Positions 1-13,660 of a stretch of DNA of 64,000 bases are shown here, piece by piece. Below the pieces are notes generated by a model. It saw nothing but the letters and a program-made list of their open reading frames with translations, made no database searches and had not been told where the DNA came from. Position 1 is the first letter of the stretch, and each line of letters starts with the position of its first letter. Location of the stretch: NCBI GenBank assembly GCA_018902385.1, contig JABSSW010000038.1:1-64000 (forward strand), read 5' to 3'. This stretch comes from Physcia stellaris. Its lineage: Eukaryota; Ascomycota; Lecanoromycetes; Caliciales; Physciaceae. The position numbers and the translations under genes are program-made.

Positions 1-1424
1 TTTTTCGTGATTTTTGATTATTTTCATTATTTTGTTCTGTTCTCGTAACATTGTTCGACGATTTATCTAAAAATATCATCGTCGACGAGCAATTGTTTCT
101 GCAATCAACAAATTGACGACTAGTTTGAAATAAAAATCGATTTCATGATTTCGCATTTTTACACATTTGATGCGAATGAAAGCATGAATTTTGATCAACA
201 ATCTCTTTTGTCGTTTCTCGTTCGAGACGTGACGTTTCAATTTGTTTCACAACTTAATTAAATATTGATTGAACGCAACAATGCTTTGTCGAGACAATTG
301 TTTGACATTTTCAATGATAATAATCGTGTTCATGACACGAATCATCGAGTTGCTAAACAACGTCAACAAATAATCTTTATATTGTTTTCATGTTTGTTTT
401 TCAAATTGAACATCAACATAGTTACGTCATTGATTTTTCTTTGTCGTCATTAAAAGCGACGTCGATCAACTTGTTTTCATCTTCTTTGTTTGAAAATTAA
501 CAAAATCGAAAACGATATACTTTTCGCAATCACGCAATCAACTTTTCAAATTGTTTCAATTTTCACATTTTTGCGTGTTTGAGATTTTTGATCGTGCGAT
601 TCGTTTTTTGATATACGAAAACGAATTTTCATATTGATCATCGTTGTTGCGACGACAACGACGATTTCGATCACGTTTCGTTTTCGTCTTGATCAAGAAT
701 ATTTTAAAATCATTGAGTTTTGATTCAGTTTTCAGCATTTTGATACGCATTTTCATCTGTTTGAAAATCACATTTGAGTCGACAACAACAAACACAACGA
801 CATCGCTATTTGACGACAACGAAACAAAATTGTTTTTTCGTTGTGTTTCACTTTGATTAGAATGCGTAACAAATGCTGAATTGAAAAATTGATCAACATT
901 TGAAATCAAAAATTCGAAAACTGAAATGTGTTTAGTTGAAACGTCGACATCATCAAAATCGACAAAATCATTGTTTTCATCAAAATTTTCGAATTGAGCA
1001 TCATCAAACAATTCAGTAATTCGATCGATAAAAAAAAAAACATAAAAAAATTGTTTAATGAAATGATGTTTGATTGTGATGCAATCGATACGATCGCACG
1101 ATCACGAATTTGCGAACGAGTTTCGCGACGACGAGACGCATTTGTTGAGTTGAACATTTTTAATCGAGCAATTTTTGATGTAAAGCAATTAGAACTGTAA
1201 AAATGTAAACATTGCGTGACTAAAATGTGCGAATAATAATATGAATTGTTATGATAAATGCTAAACACATAATAGAATTAATTGCTAAAAAAACAAAAAG
1301 AAATTCGTGAAATTTCGAGTATATAAACACGAAATGCGACAACTAGATTCGCAACGTTTTAGCGTTCGTTTGATCGATTTCGTTTCATTACAATAAATTC
1401 GAAAACAAAACGATACGATAAACA
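1..1424 (-). mobile_element. Probable 5' part of a third LTR retrotransposon fossil, cut by window start
   Basis: AT-rich, heavily mutated DNA. A candidate LTR lies at 1247-1424: it starts TGTTATGATAA, ends GATAAACA, and holds a TATA-like stretch near its middle. To its left are minus-strand open stretches (about 556-1268) rich in Asn, Asp, Ser and basic residues. Their place just inside the LTR is where gag would lie in a minus-strand element. The partner LTR would be outside the window, so the LTR call rests on the termini and arrangement only. The element is broken, with many breaks, and looks old. A solo LTR beside unrelated degraded sequence is the main alternative. Confidence 0.35.
1247..1424 (-). 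repeat. Candidate LTR (178 bp), partner not in window
   Basis: The segment begins TGTTA and ends AACA, the usual LTR ends, with an internal TATAAACACG stretch that could be promoter-like. No second copy was found in this window, so the limits are set by the termini alone. Confidence 0.3.
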
Positions 1425-2219
1425 TTGTAATTTTTTATTGTTTGATTCGTTTGCTGTTTATAATTTTTATATTTTTCGAAATTATTTTTTTTTCTAATGA
1501 AAATTTTTTTAATATTTTTTTTAAAAAAGTCGACATATTTCTTTCAAATATAATTGATTTTCGAATTGTTTTTGATTTTAACGTTTCAAAATAACTGTGC
1601 GATAAACTTTTTTTTCAAAAAAATTACAACAAAAAAAAATTTAATTTTGTCAAAATTTTTGACGTAATCGTTCACTTGATTCATGTCGAATTGATTTTTC
1701 ATTTTTCAAATCTATTGAATTCATTTTTTATAATTATTTTCAACGAATAATTTTGATTTGTTTTTTATTATTTTGATGTAAAACGACTTTTTCTTAAAAA
1801 CAGAAATTTGAACGATCGAAAATACAAATGCACGTTGTAATGTTTTCATTCGAACATGTTGTTGTTGAATATATGTTCGATATTTTTTCATGATAACATC
1901 TGATTTTGATGAATTCAAAATGAATTCATTCTCAAAATTCGTAAAAATATTTATATTGTTGAAAAATGTAAACATGCTGTATACACGAATGATATTAATT
2001 TGTGAATTATGATAATTATTAAAATGTAAAATTCAAAAAATGTGACATCAAAAATGTATAACAGAAACGATTGTATGATTAAATTAATAATTGCAAAACT
2101 AATTATTTTTCAAATTTTTGTTCATATAATCAATCAATCTGTTCAATCGTACACATATTTCGAAATTTATTCGAAAGTATGAATTTGTTGAATTGATCGA
2201 AAATTTGATGTTGACGTGA
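1425..2219. other. AT-rich mutated DNA, nothing recognisable
   Basis: Long A/T homopolymer runs and almost no CC or GG. The open stretches are low-complexity and match no family I know. It is probably decayed repeat sequence lying between the candidate LTR and the dispersed repeat copy. Confidence 0.5.
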
Positions 2220-3230
2220 TCAAATTGATCGTTTTCGTGATTTATCGAATTTCGATGATCGAATTGTTTGATATAATTTTACAAATTTGCTCGTGAATTT
2301 TTTCAAAAAAATTTCGTGCAAAACTTCAAAATTAGATTTGAATCTGATAAAATTGCGAAAATCGATATTTCGCAATTGTTTTGCGATCTCAACGATTTCG
2401 CATTTTAATAGCATTTGCACTCGACAAATAAAACATACAAACGAAAATTCTTTTTGAAATTCGAAATGAGTTTTATTCAAATAATCAATAATATCGAAAA
2501 TCGATCGAATGCGCATTGAGTTATGATCGAAATCGCATCGAAACGTTGCAAACATTTAAAAAAATTGAATTTTCAAAAAACGAAACGTTCGACGATGTAA
2601 TCTTGAAAATTTTAAAACTATTGCGATAACGAATCGATTTTAATGATTTTTGAAACGTTGAAATGCGCTCATTTAACTTTACAATTTTGAGTAGTTAAAT
2701 GAAAATTATATGTGATTGTTGATCGAAATGCAAAATGCGAAACAACTGTACAAACAACGAAAAATTAAACGAAATTTTTTCGCAGACATTTCAATTGACG
2801 ATTTGACACAGATTTGACAACGACGAAATTTTGAAAATTTCAAAACTATTGCGATAATGAATCGATTTTCGTTATTTTTGCAGTTTTGAACTGCGTTCTT
2901 TCTGCTTTACAATTCTAAATAAATAAATGAAAATGATACGTGATGATTGATTGCGATGTAAACGATGCAGCAATTGCAAAGACGCAACGAATTTGATGAT
3001 TGATCGAAAAAAATTTGATGATTTATCGCATTGAAAATTTGAATTCTCAATTGATGAAAGTTATCGAATTTAACGAATACAGAAATCGAATTGATCAAAA
3101 TTCTTTTCGATCGATCATTCGCGTCAAGCGAATTTACAGAATATTTTATTATAGAAAGAATTTATCGAAATTCGACTCGCAATGTTTTGTTGATTTGAAT
3201 TCTGAATGTTTTACATTTTATCATTGATCA
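2220..3230 (-). repeat. Dispersed repeat, copy 1 (inverted relative to copy 2 at about 18150-19065)
   Basis: The reverse complement of about 2290-2550 aligns closely to about 18795-19060, and the plus strand at about 3040-3170 matches the minus strand at about 18190-18320. Differences are nearly all transitions. Inside are two diverged tandem units (about 2570-2760 and 2815-2990) that share a run near CAAAACTATTGCGATAA. No coding family is recognised. The two copies are in opposite orientation about 15 kb apart. It could be a non-autonomous element or part of a larger transposon not otherwise seen here. Confidence 0.6.
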
Positions 3231-3736
3231 AAACGTATAAAACGAAACGTTGATTTGTTTGTAAAACGAAATTTGTTTTTCATACGATCGTGAAATTCGA
3301 TTGTTGATTCGTCGATTGCAAAATGATTTTCAAAAATAATAAACGAAAATAATCGAATTTTGAAAATATTCAAAACGATTTCGATTTTTCAAAATCATGA
3401 TGCATTGTTGTATGATATTTGTTCATTAAATTCAACGTTCAAATGACGTTCAATAACATAATATCGATCGCGATTGAATGATGCATTGTAAAAAATTTTT
3501 TGAAATTAAAATGATTGAATTGTTGCGTTTTTTGCAAAATTTTGAGTCGTTTGAATTCATATAACAATTCATTGACGTAATTTCATCATAATGAGTACAT
3601 TTCAGTTGATTTTTTCAGTATGAATTTTCTAATTGATGTGTTGAAACAATAAATCGAATATCGATTGCAAAAAGAACAAAAACAATTGAACGAATTTTTA
3701 AAACGTTATACAAACGTGATGCAATTGAAATGATCG
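3231..3736. other. AT-rich mutated DNA up to the Gypsy insertion
   Basis: No open frame of note and no recognised motif. It ends at the target duplication GATCG (3732-3736) of the Gypsy fossil. Confidence 0.5.
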
Positions 3737-3931
3737 TGTTATACGTAATGTGTGAATTGATTTATTTAGAAATTATGAACGACAAAATGTCAATTTATGT
3801 ACAATAATTGCGAATCAATTGTTTGATCATATCTCATTTAATATGTAACGATGACAAAATTTTTTGTCAAATGTTTTGCAAGAATATTCGATTTAATTTC
3901 AAATCATTCAATTTGATTTTATGTCATAACA
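3737..3931 (-). repeat. 3' LTR of the Gypsy fossil
   Basis: 195 bp, TGTTAT to ATAACA, paired with 10991-11184. The element runs on the minus strand, so this left copy is the 3' LTR. Confidence 0.85.
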
Positions 3932-6900
3932 ATCTGTCAATCAAAGAAAAAAAAAATCAATGTTTTCATTGAATTTCATGTTTTATCATCATGCGTAATC
4001 ATGTCATGCATCAATTTATTTTTTTTTCGTTTTTCGTATGTCGTTGCGATCATTAAAATTTTGCGAATGATTGAGTTCGTATTGTTCAATGAAATTTTGA
4101 AAATTTTGTAATTCGAAAATGAATCGTCATTCGTTATATTTCGACTCATAGTCGATTCATTTGACTAAATATTGAATTACGAGAATTTTGTTGTATTTTC
4201 TAGTTCGCTTTTCGATTAACTTTTCAATTTCGTAAAATTTGTATTGATTCGTATCGTTTTCGATTTCAATGAAGTCAAAATAATGAAAACGCGAACGATT
4301 GTAAAAATCAATTTCGACAAATGTTAATTCGAGTTGTGCAATAGACACGACGAAATGAATTCGTCATGTTGATGACAATTTCAATTTGTACGCGAAACGT
4401 TTGATGCGTTCAAAAATTCGAAATGATTCACAACGTTGTTGAAATAGTTTCGAATTTAATTTGTCAAACAATTTGTAATCTTTGTTGAGTTGTAAATAAA
4501 TTTTTCATTTTGTTTTAATCGAATAGAAATATGACGCGCGTCATAATATATTTTGATTTTGATAATCGCAAAATTCGTGACATCGACAATTTTTCGTTGA
4601 TATTTCATGCGTTGAGTTGACAAATTTTGTATTTTTGTTGTGTTAAATGCGATTAGATTTGATATCGCGTTTTTGATTTTGAACTCGTATATGATCTCGT
4701 TGAATAATAAATTTGTAACGATGTTAAACGTGTTGTTTAATTGAATTTGAATTGTCGAAAAAGTTAAAATGTAATCGATGTTCGAAAACTCGATGACGAA
4801 ATATTTGATAACAATTTCAACAATTTGATTGATTCGTTTTGATGAGTCATTCGTTTGCGAATGATATGTCATTGAAATTAACAATTTCGTGTCTAATTTG
4901 ATGAAAAACATCTGTCAAAAATTCGACATGAATTTTGAATTTCGATTTGAAATTATAATCTCAAACACATTTCAATCGATTATTAACAATTTGTTCAATA
5001 ATGCGTTGATTCATTCTTTCGTTTCATAATTTTTTTTGTCGAAATCAATGAAACTCGACGAGAATATTTACATGTTGCGAACATAACAATGTTCATTTCG
5101 TCGAACATAATTAAAATGAAATCAATCGCAATGATGTAAAATGAACGCGAAACGAATGTGATAAACATGAATTTTTCGTACGATCGATGACGTTTGATTT
5201 ATGCTAATTGACAAATAAAACAATGCTCGATGTATTTTTTAATTTTTCGCGAAAGTCGAAATATGTATAACGTATTGAAAATTTTGTCATAACATCGATG
5301 AACTTTTGAATGTTGATTTTGATCATGAATTAAACGAAATATTTTTCGTTTCATTGTAACAAATATACACGATCGACGCGAATCAATGTCAACGTGATAT
5401 ATAATGTCATTCGTATTTATCGCGAAATTGATTTCTGTTTTGAATTTCTTTGATATAAATTTCGTATCGTCATTTTTTTGCTCATTGACGTTTCGATTTT
5501 TTACGTTGTCTTCGAGCGACGACGAGATTTGAAAATTTCGAATCGACAAATTTTGTTTTTTTTCGTGCATTCGAATCGTCAACGATTTTAACATCGTGAT
5601 CATGTTTTGTCACGTTTTTTCGTTTTGATATTCGTTTTTGATTTTCTTTTTTAAATTTTTCGACATGACAATAAGAATGCTTTGAAAAACGTAACAGTCG
5701 AAATTATTCGAAAAATCGATTATTTCATCATGATATGTGTTCAAATCAAGTTTATTTTTTGAATTTTTGTCGATTTGCTCATTTTCAAAAGTTAATTTTG
5801 ATAACGCATTCGAGACAACATGATTTTTTTCTAATTTATATTTCATTTTCAATTTAAATTGTGACAAATAGATTGAAACACGAACAAAACGAAAATTGAA
5901 TTTATCGATGTTGTTCGAGTTCATCGTGATTTGTTTAACGATGAAAATATTGACGACATGATTCGTGAACACAACAATGATATCTTTAATTGTTTTTATC
6001 ATATGTCGAACTTTTTTGACAATTCATACTAAATCACACATTTCGAATTCGATGAATCAATATTTGATTTCGATTTCGTTCAACATTCGATTTAGAAATA
6101 GAATGAATTCGATATCGTTACGTTTGAATTTGTTTGAATTATTGTTTGTTTTGAGATGATAAATCATCGCGTCGAATTCGCGTCGTTGAAACGCGTCGAT
6201 GTCGATATACAATTTTCGATCGAAATTGAAATGTATCAAAAATGAAATTTTGTTAAAAGTTTTTTGCAATAGTCGATATGATTTTAATTTCTCAATTGAA
6301 AAATTGTTTATTACAAATTTTTGCGAATAGATTTTGCGAATGATTTCTTTGTTGAACGAAAATCGACGTAAAAATAAAATTTTGCGACGTTATAACGCGT
6401 TCGTTTTTTGAGCGTAAAACGCGACAAAATCTCGTAATCATTTTGTTAAATCTAAATAGATTTTCAAATTTTTCAAAATATAAAGAAAATTCAATTTGAT
6501 TATAATTTTCAATTTATCGATTGCGATAATGAAATCAAAAACGTCAATTTTTTGATCAAAAAGTGCGATCGTAAAATAGTCGAGAAATGATTTTTTCGAC
6601 GATAAATTAATTTCATAAATATTCAATCGTTCGAACATCGAATGAAAATGAATCATATGTTTTTCAAAAATATTGAAAAAAACAACAATATTATCTACGT
6701 AAACACGAGCAAATTCGCGAAAATTTCGAAAAATAGAATCGATTCGTCGTTGTACGTATGATGATGAGTTTTTAAAATTCATCACGACGACGTTAAATTG
6801 TTTTTGTTTTTTATGTGAAACGACGATAAATTTATGTTTGTTTGCAAATTTTATCAATCATTGATGAAAAAAATTCGCAACGTCAAAGACGAATATAAAT

Positions 6901-9900
6901 TTGCAATCGACGACAATTGAAATAATGTTTGATTAAAAAAACATAAAATAGAAATTGATTAAAATGATTTTGTTTAATTCGCGTATATTCATGACGATTC
7001 GATTTTTGCGTTTTGAATCATTTAATTCAAATATTGTTTTTTATATTGCGAAAACAAAATAATCATGCGAAATGAATTGATTGATGTACTTCATGCGTTC
7101 TCGAACGTGCAATTTATCGAAAATCTCATCAACGAGTTTTCGATTTGCAAAATCGAGAGAATAGATTTTCGTTGTTTCAATTTTCGCGTCGAGTTTGAGC
7201 TCAATTAACATTCATTTTTCAAACGAAATTCGCACAGTAAACTCGTTATCATTTCACAATTTTGAATAATTTTCGATTACATTTGCAAACTTAATTCGTG
7301 CGTTAATATCATCGTAAATCGTGATATTTGCGATCAAAAAATAAACTCAACATTAATGTTTGAATTTGAAACAGAATTGTTAGAATTCTCGCACGAATTA
7401 ATTGCAAAATTGATCGTAGAATTGAAATTTGAAACGACGAAATTAATCGCGATCGCATCGTGCAAATTTTTATAATTAGTCGTTATAATCGCGTCAACGA
7501 TCAAAATCGAAACATTAAATTTTATAGTTTGTTTGAATCAATTTCGTGAAGCAAATTTATGAGCATTAGCAATTAAATGAACGTATTTCGAATCAACTAA
7601 ATAACATTTTTTTCTCGTATTTTTGTACGAGTTTCAAACGCGTATTTTTGAGAATGTAAACATTTTCAAAATTGATGTTGTTAATTTGAATCATCTTTGT
7701 ATGTGCATCAATGATATGAAAAAATACGTTTTCATTTGAATCTAATTTTTCAATTCGCGAGAACGTGAACATAAAGTCGCGTTCAATAAATAAACTATTC
7801 TTTTCACGTAATTTGAAAAAGATCGCAAAAATTGATTTAATTGAAATTTTAATAATTTCGTTGACACGAATCACGCGTTTGATCGAAAATTCAACATTAA
7901 TAATATTGAATTGAATTTTAATGTCTTTGCAATTTTCAATGATAACAATTTGTTTGTTTACATCTATACTCATTCATTTTGAATTCAATATATCATTGTC
8001 AAGAAAAATCTTTGTTTTCAATTTTTTCATTATGTAAATTTGTCGAATAAACGTGACAATCGCATTCTCGTCATCAATCGAAATTTTAAAAACACGAAAA
8101 ATTAGTGAAATATGATCAATTGTTGTGACGACGACGTTTTCGATATCGCGAATTTTGAAAAATTTTATAATTTGTCGCGCATGTGTTTTGTAATCAAATA
8201 TTTTTTGCATTAGAAATTTACGATCGATTAAAAATGCATCGCATTCGATATCGACGCACATATCGATGAAAAATTGTTTTATGTTTGTTTTTATCGTGAC
8301 GTAACGTCACGAACGAAATTCGAAATTGAGTCGTGTATTTGTTTTGACGTTTAATTGTATAATAAATGTTTGATAATTATGAACATTTTTCGTCGACGAT
8401 GTGTCAAATTTAGTCGAAATTGTTTGACACGAGCGCAGATGTCGATGAAATTTGTTATTAAAATAGAATTTCGATTGACAACGTTTGCATAAATAGATTT
8501 TTGTTTATTTAATTGAAATATTCACAAAATATTCGAATGATTCATGCGTCACATAATTTTCATTAAATTTTGAGTTTCGAAATGCTTTTCGTCATGATAT
8601 TCATCATTTATCATAGATATTTTTGACGCGTTCTCAATATTCATGTTGTGATCATTTTGATAATTTTTTTCATCGTTTGAATAAATGTTTTTTGTTTTTC
8701 TTTTGCAAAATACGCTCGTCGATATAATGTTTCATTTTAATTAGACGTTTCATTTTGATTAAAATAAATATTTTGTTTAAACGAAAACGAGAATGAATTT
8801 GAAAAATCAACAAAATATTGATTAAAACGTAAAGATTGCGAATATTGAAATCGCGAATCGAACGTGTTTCGATTTTTTTGAATTTCGTTTTGTTGCGTTT
8901 GTTGAAATCGATATTGTTGATTTGCGTATGAGCGTTTTTGCATATTTTGTGTCGATTGTTGTCGATTTGAATAATTTGATTGATACGAACGTTGTTGTTG
9001 TTGAAAAACGTAAACGTTATTCTGTTTGTTAAATTGATACGAAATTGAATATTGCGTTTGTCGTGATTGCGAAAAAAATTCATTGAAATTTTCGTAATCA
9101 TTACGTTCATTGATGAAAAAAAAATATTATACGAATCGAATGAAATTGAAATTTGAAAACGATAAATGAATTGAAAACGACGATCGTTTTCGAATGAATA
9201 ATAGAAACGATATCTGTTTTCGATGTTTCATTATATTTTTTTTTATCATCAAACTGTTGTAGAAATTCGTTTATGATAATTTTTTCTGTCGATTTAGCTA
9301 AATCTCGTCGAAATTTCAATTTCAATTTATTGTAAATCAGATAAAACTATGAATAAATTGACATCATAATCGATTTAACATTTTTGATTATTATTTCGAC
9401 GAAATCGAATGATTCTTTATGTTTGCGAGCATTTTTTATAATGTATTTCTGTTTCGTGATCATCGTCAACGTCGTGAACGACGATTTTTTATAACGTTTT
9501 AACAACAGACGTTTTCACTTTTTTACGTTTTTTTTAATTTGATCAATTTTTTTTGATCGTCATTAACGATTTCAATATATCATCGTAATGCATGATCACG
9601 CATGCAATTATAAAAATTTGCTCGAATTACATCAACATTTTTGAGCAATGTCATATTTTTAATTTTTTCAATATAGAGATGAACATTTCGAAAATATATA
9701 TTTTTGCTCGAATGTTCGATCGAATTGTCGATGATAACGTTCTTTTTTTCGTATCACGAGTCGAAAAATTTTGTTTTTTGAACATTTCATTTGACGTCAT
9801 CGTCATTGTCAAAAGATTCGATTGAATTTGATGATTCGACAAAATTTTGAAATTTTGTTTGAACATCGTTTCGAACATTTGTAATCAATATTTGAAAAAT

Positions 9901-10990
9901 TTGTCATTGTTGTTGCGTGAATTTCGTGTTTTGTCAATTGTTATTTTCGTTCGTCATATTTGAATTGAATGCGAAAATAAATTCGATATTTTCTGTGTTT
10001 CGAAAAATGATGTTCAACGAAATTATAATGTTGTTTCGTCGTTGAAAAAACGACGTCGACGAAATGATTTGAAATTTACGACGTAAATTCTTCGAGAAAT
10101 GAACGTAAAAAATATCAAAAAAGATATTTGCAATCGTCGATTTTAAATCAAAAATGAATGACGTAATTCGATCATTAATTTAATCGAAAAATGATTGATT
10201 GTTTCGATACGTTTCGATGACGATCACGAAAATTTTAAAATTTTTGCGAAAGCGAGTTTTGTCGACGATTCATTTTGTTGAATAGACAATGTTTGTCGAG
10301 ATTGAGTGATTAGTAATTGACAACGATGTTGATTTAGAACAATTAATTACGATATTGTTCACAATAGTTTTTGCAAATGTATTGACAAAATAAATTGAAT
10401 CAATTGTATCGATGTAATCGAATAACTCAAACGCAATGCGAATGATTTGTGATATAAAAACAATCAAAATGATTTAAATGAAAATGATGTGTCGTATTGA
10501 GATTTGAAATAAAATGATAATAAACAGAACAAAAAAAGAAAAACAAATTGAAATTTTCAAAATTTGTTGAACAAATTATTTGTTGATGAAAAAACAAATA
10601 AAATTGTTAATTTGAATTGCTCGAATCAAACAAAAACACAATGATGAATTGACATTCAAATGTGTCGTCATTGAGCGATGACAATGCGAATTTTCACGAA
10701 AAATCGAGATGTTTTGAATATTTGAATGAAAAATCAATCGTCTTTGTTGAGAGTTGTAGAAAATTGAAAAGATTTAATTGAAATTCTAATTTTCAATTGA
10801 GTGAAATGAGTTGATCGATCGTCGAAATCGAAAAAGCAACGAAATTTTCGATTGCGACAACGAAAAAAATATTGATGAACAAATGATTTGCGTACAGAAT
10901 GCAAAACTGTTCGAAAATTGATACGTTAAAAAACAAAAAATGATGTCGTTTTGTTTACGTACAAATCATCGTTTGAAAGATGCTATCAAT

Positions 10991-11184
10991 TGTTATGCGT
11001 AATGTGTGAATTGATTTATTTAAAAATTATGAGCGACAAAATGTCAATTTATGTACAATAATTGCGAATCAGTTGTTTGATCATCATTCATTTAATATAA
11101 AACGATGACAGAATTTTTGTCAAATGTTTTGCAAAAATATTCGACTTAATTTCAAATCATTCAATTTGATTTTATGTCATAACA
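10991..11184 (-). repeat. 5' LTR of the Gypsy fossil
   Basis: 194 bp, TGTTAT to ATAACA, paired with 3737-3931. The next bases, AATCG, repeat the GATCG that precedes the left LTR except for one G/A transition. Confidence 0.85.
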
Positions 11185-12780
11185 AATCGATAAATAAATG
11201 TAATAAAAAATGTATAATCAAATTCAAACGTTTAAATGATTTTCTTTTGTTTCAATACAGTGAAACGTCGTTTTTTCGATTTCGAAATGAACGCGTTTGC
11301 ATCGACACGTGTTTTTTTTTTTTGAGCGATGACTAGCTCAGATGTTAGCTCAGCAAATGACATATTGTTTATATGATGTAATAGACTCGATTCAGACGAT
11401 TCAAACGACGTCGCAATGATCAGAATAAACGTATTATTGATGGAGTAATGATGGTTGCAGATGGGAGGAAGAGATCACGAAATAAACACGCTAAATTTCA
11501 CTGATTGGATGCGGAGGGGATACTTAAGCTCAAGGCCTGCCGACGCTAACGGAACGAGACAAGATCTTGGCGTCTATTATTTTGGCCGCATGGCATACTG
11601 TATTCTTCTCTGTCTCTAAGGTACAATGGCTCTGGTCTTGTGCAATGTAGAACTGCAATCTGTAAGTCTTTCTGACCAACCTTATAATCGAGCAAAGTAA
11701 TGAGGCCTTTCCGAAAAAGAGGCCACTCATCGTATCGTCGGGACCCGATGATGAAGTGTATGATCTTCTCATAATCTTACCTATCACGGACGTAGGCCAT
11801 GTATTCAATCTCATTCTTTACTCCAAGGACTCGAATCTGCGTTCGCATGCGACCGTACGCAGTGGTTGCGAAGGAAAGTCAACGTCTTATCACTAACATT
11901 CAAGCCTATCCAGGCTCCTGCTAGCTGAACTCGATGCAATCCCAATTTCTTGCTTTTCATTCAATCAGAGCTCAGGCGATCATGGCGGCCGGTACATCTT
12001 TAAGTTGGACACACGCATTGGACGGTCGGGGCCTCCGAAGTCGTAAAATATGAACCTGCAACAGCTTCACACGTGGATCTTCGATTCATTGTTCGAGCAA
12101 ATCGGTGTACAGGCTTGGGCTGACCTTGACTGTTTTCGCGTAGCAGAAAATTTGATGGTGGCAGTCCACAAGCTGGGCTTTTGGAAGTATCATTGTACTC
12201 TATATGGTCTCATATGATTACCCCATACAGCACGACCATGGCATCAAGGCGTTGAGAAAGATGGGACCGGTGAGGTGTCAAATTGTAACTCAGCAGATTT
12301 GTGTTGGTACCCGAACAGTGACTTGGGACGAAGGGCTGCATGCCAGGCTTCATGCTGCAACAAATTTTAAAGACGGGCTCTATGATCTGATAAAGGATTC
12401 ACCTCACCTCGACACACTTCTTACCTAGAACGGGTTATTCCATTGATATCTACCGTCAGTGTTTAGCACGCCTCACCACAAGTCTGGACTTACAGATAAG
12501 AATGTCCACAGATCACTTAATTGTGGGTCAGGACCACACTAGAACTCGGGGCCGCATGAATTGTATCTGAGCTCCAACGAATCAAAGAGACATGATCGCA
12601 TTCGACGTCATGATAGAGCGATTACGTGCAGAGTATAAAGCAAATCACAATCTCTTTAGATCCCAATCCTAGTACAGTCTTTCACATACTTTAAGATTAA
12701 TGCTTCGCAGGATACTAAAATCACCCACAAGGTATTGGATGTGAAGTAGAATTTCGGTCCTCATATTACAAGTCTAATAT
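11185..12780. other. Transition from AT-rich block to normal DNA, no firm gene
   Basis: The AT-rich composition ends near 11330. Beyond it, GG and CC return. Two short open frames are present without recognisable domains: one on the minus strand at 11530-11814, and one on the plus strand at 12050-12217 (55 codons from ATG, including a WIFDSLFEQIG stretch). Both could be fragments of a lost gene; neither is supported enough to call. Nothing else was seen. Confidence 0.5.
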
Positions 12781-12822
12781 TCTTACCACTCAAAAAGGAC
12801 GATCCATGATGCATCCTGCAAC

Positions 12823-13660
12823 GGGTCACCATTGGTGAGGGCGCTCGAAAAGGTGATCCACGGACTGCACGAGAGCATCGACATCAACAACAGAACCCAC
12901 CTCTCCGTCTTCATCGGTAAAGTCATCTTCATCTTCATCCTCGTCCTCCTCATCCTCCCCCTCATCCTCCCCCCTCTCCACCCCGCTCAAACACTTCTCC
13001 CGAAACCTCACACAATGCCAATACCTCCACCCAAAAACCACCTTTCCTGATCGCCCTCCCTCTCCTCCTCCTCCCCCAAAAAGATGCGAAACAGCGCATC
13101 CCAGACCCCGGCGGCGGATTCCCGCCCTCCCATATCCTCCCCGCGTCGAACTCGCGCAGCATGCGCAAATGCCGCGCGTCAGGCGGGTGCGAGTGGTGCT
13201 GGTAGGGCCGGTGCGGGTTCATGTCGCCGTGGAGATGGGGGCGACGGAGCGGGCAGGGGGCCATTCTGTTTTTTCTTGGTCTTTGTCTGTGCGGGGAGGA
13301 GGGGCGGAAGGGCGTTTCGAGAGTAGGGAGGTGAGCTTCCTGTAGGAGCGGCGGGGCCCGGCGGAGGAGATGGGTTTGGGTGCTGGAGTGAGGGGGTAGG
13401 GATACCCCGCGGGCGCGGTGCAGGGGGAGCACGTCTTGGGAACGGCGTAGAGCTCTTCTTCGTCCGCGCTGTTGGCGAGCTGGATGTTTAGTGGCAGGAG
13501 GGTTGGGGAGCGGGGAGCGCGCTTTGGGGGCGCGGTGGAGCGGTGGAAGCCGCGGGAGGCGAGGAGGGGCGAGAGGTAGGCTTTTTGGGAGTGGGGGTGT
13601 TTGTAGAGGGGGAGGTGGCGCGTGGGTTTGGGGGGTTTGGGGGGTGGCCCAGCTTATGTG
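12823..13660 (-). pseudogene. Unrecognised GC-rich minus-strand gene, apparently frame-broken
   Basis: The minus strand holds protein-like stretches in three different frames one after another. From 13653 to 13219 one frame is open for 144 codons before its stop, and includes a segment around SADEEELYAVPKTCSPC. Next, in another frame, comes a segment around HPPDARHLRMLREFDAGRIW (about 13180-13110). Then a third-frame stretch ends at 12826 with a strongly acidic run of about 20 Asp/Glu residues (about 12905-12980) and a tail ending LFERPHQW. The coding strand is C-rich and has few GT dinucleotides that could serve as splice donors, so frameshifts look more likely than introns. I do not recognise the family. 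A multi-exon intact gene, or chance open frames in GC-rich DNA, remain possible. Confidence 0.3.

Larger units (their letters stand above)
3737..11184 (-). mobile_element. Ty3/Gypsy LTR retrotransposon fossil, full length, decayed
   Basis: About 7.4 kb between two LTRs of 195 and 194 bp. Both run TGTTAT to ATAACA, and they are flanked by near-identical 5-base duplications (GATCG left, AATCG right). Remains of the parts lie on the minus strand in Gypsy order, reading from right to left. Gag-like sequence is at about 9.3-8.7 kb, a protease/gag-pol region at about 8.3-7.6 kb, reverse transcriptase at about 6.9-6.4 kb, RNase H at about 6.3-5.6 kb, the zinc-binding HHCC-type integrase domain at about 5.6-5.2 kb, and the integrase core at about 4.9-4.45 kb. 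The integrase core still resembles the family segment around a YHSQTNDSS stretch. The order RT-RNase H-integrase separates Gypsy from Copia. It is broken, with dozens of breaks. The LTRs still agree at roughly 90 percent or better, but mutation pressure prevents dating from that. Confidence 0.85.

Noticed and set aside
1-11330. Ordinary host genes among the many short open frames of the AT-rich block
   Set aside because: Their composition follows the mutated repeat DNA, and those with resemblance to known proteins belong to the retrotransposon remains.
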